Shown: positions 5,985 to 6,053 of the stretch, in pieces
How positions within the stretch are numbered: the stretch's first letter is position 1
How the letters are laid out: every line of letters begins with the position of its first letter
DNA from: Gammaproteobacteria bacterium
GTDB taxonomy: Bacteria; Pseudomonadota; Gammaproteobacteria; Steroidobacterales; Rariloculaceae
Direction: 5' to 3'
DNA: 6,053 bases
NCBI GenBank assembly: GCA_004357505.1
Contig: SMWC01000010.1
Coordinates: 1-6,053 of the forward strand
Made by a program: the position numbers and the translations under genes
The notes under the pieces: model-generated
What the model saw: the letters and a program-made list of their open reading frames with translations, nothing else
What the model was told of the DNA's origin: nothing
The model's database searches: none

Positions 5985-6053
5985 ATGACACTACATATCG
6001 GCGATGAAGCGCCCGATTTCTCGGCGCAAACGACCGAAGGAGAGATCCACTTC
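5985..6053 (+). CDS. Peroxiredoxin, Prx6 / 1-Cys type (N-terminal fragment, cut by window end)
   Basis: Only 23 codons are present: 'MTLHIGDEAPDFSAQTTEG' and then E-I-H-F. The G-D-x-A-P-D-F-x-A-x-T-T-x-G-x-I-x-F pattern is the N-terminal strand and loop of Prx6-type peroxiredoxins (usually about 210-220 aa), which reduce hydrogen peroxide and organic hydroperoxides. The peroxidatic cysteine lies beyond the window. There is no signal peptide, so it should be cytoplasmic. GGAG at 5974-5977, 7 bases before the ATG, supports the start. It is divergent from the selenoredoxin, which suggests a shared oxidative-stress context. Confidence 0.85.
   Translation, partial: MTLHIGDEAPDFSAQTTEGEIHF

Noticed and set aside
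5789..5986. 65-aa minus-strand open frame with a hydrophobic C-terminus, starting at the peroxiredoxin start codon.
   Set aside because: Its start overlaps the peroxiredoxin start region, I see no convincing ribosome binding site, and the sequence resembles no family I know. The hydrophobic run could arise by chance in GC-rich DNA.

Overview
The window looks like a chromosomal segment of a Gram-negative bacterium, most likely a proteobacterium. Genes are tightly packed, most have good Shine-Dalgarno sites, and several products carry Sec- or Tat-type export signals. A cytochrome b561 and an isoquinoline-1-oxidoreductase-type molybdoenzyme also fit an aerobic or respiring proteobacterium. I cannot name the genus. 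TGA is used as an ordinary stop by at least three genes here, so the genetic code is standard.

Layout, left to right. (1) The 3' end of an exported thiol-redox protein (to 472), with a DsbD-alpha-like beta-sandwich stretch holding a C-x6-C pair, followed by two canonical EF-hands. (2) A diheme cytochrome b561 (545-1123, TTG start). (3) Convergent to it, a secreted metallo-beta-lactamase-fold hydrolase with a complete dinuclear-zinc site (2055-1132, minus). (4) Divergent from that, a two-gene operon: a [2Fe-2S] small subunit (2212-2664) directly abutting a large molybdopterin-binding subunit with a twin-arginine signal (2665-4935). (5) Convergent to the operon, a redoxin (5626-4994, minus) interrupted by one in-frame TGA that is best read as selenocysteine. 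(6) A 358-base divergent intergenic region with a long imperfect hairpin. (7) The first 23 codons of a Prx6-type peroxiredoxin (from 5985), running off the window.

The main discovery is the selenoprotein. Two minus-strand reading frames (5626-5348 and 5272-4994) are one uninterrupted frame apart from a TGA at 5350-5348. That TGA lies exactly where thioredoxin-fold proteins have their first catalytic cysteine, giving S-V-D-W-U-P-F-C (a U-x-x-C site). A perfect 6-bp hairpin with a 5-base loop starts 14 bases after the TGA, within the spacing expected for a bacterial SECIS element. The protein also has an N-terminal export signal, so this would be a periplasmic or membrane-anchored selenoredoxin.

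How the genes may work together (inference): three of the seven genes are thiol or peroxide redox proteins, and they surround an exported molybdenum hydroxylase, a membrane cytochrome b561 and a periplasmic zinc hydrolase. This suggests a cell-envelope redox and oxidation locus. The IorAB-type enzyme could oxidise a heterocyclic or aldehyde substrate in the periplasm and pass electrons to the respiratory chain. The redoxins could handle peroxide or disulfide stress. The substrates are not visible from sequence.
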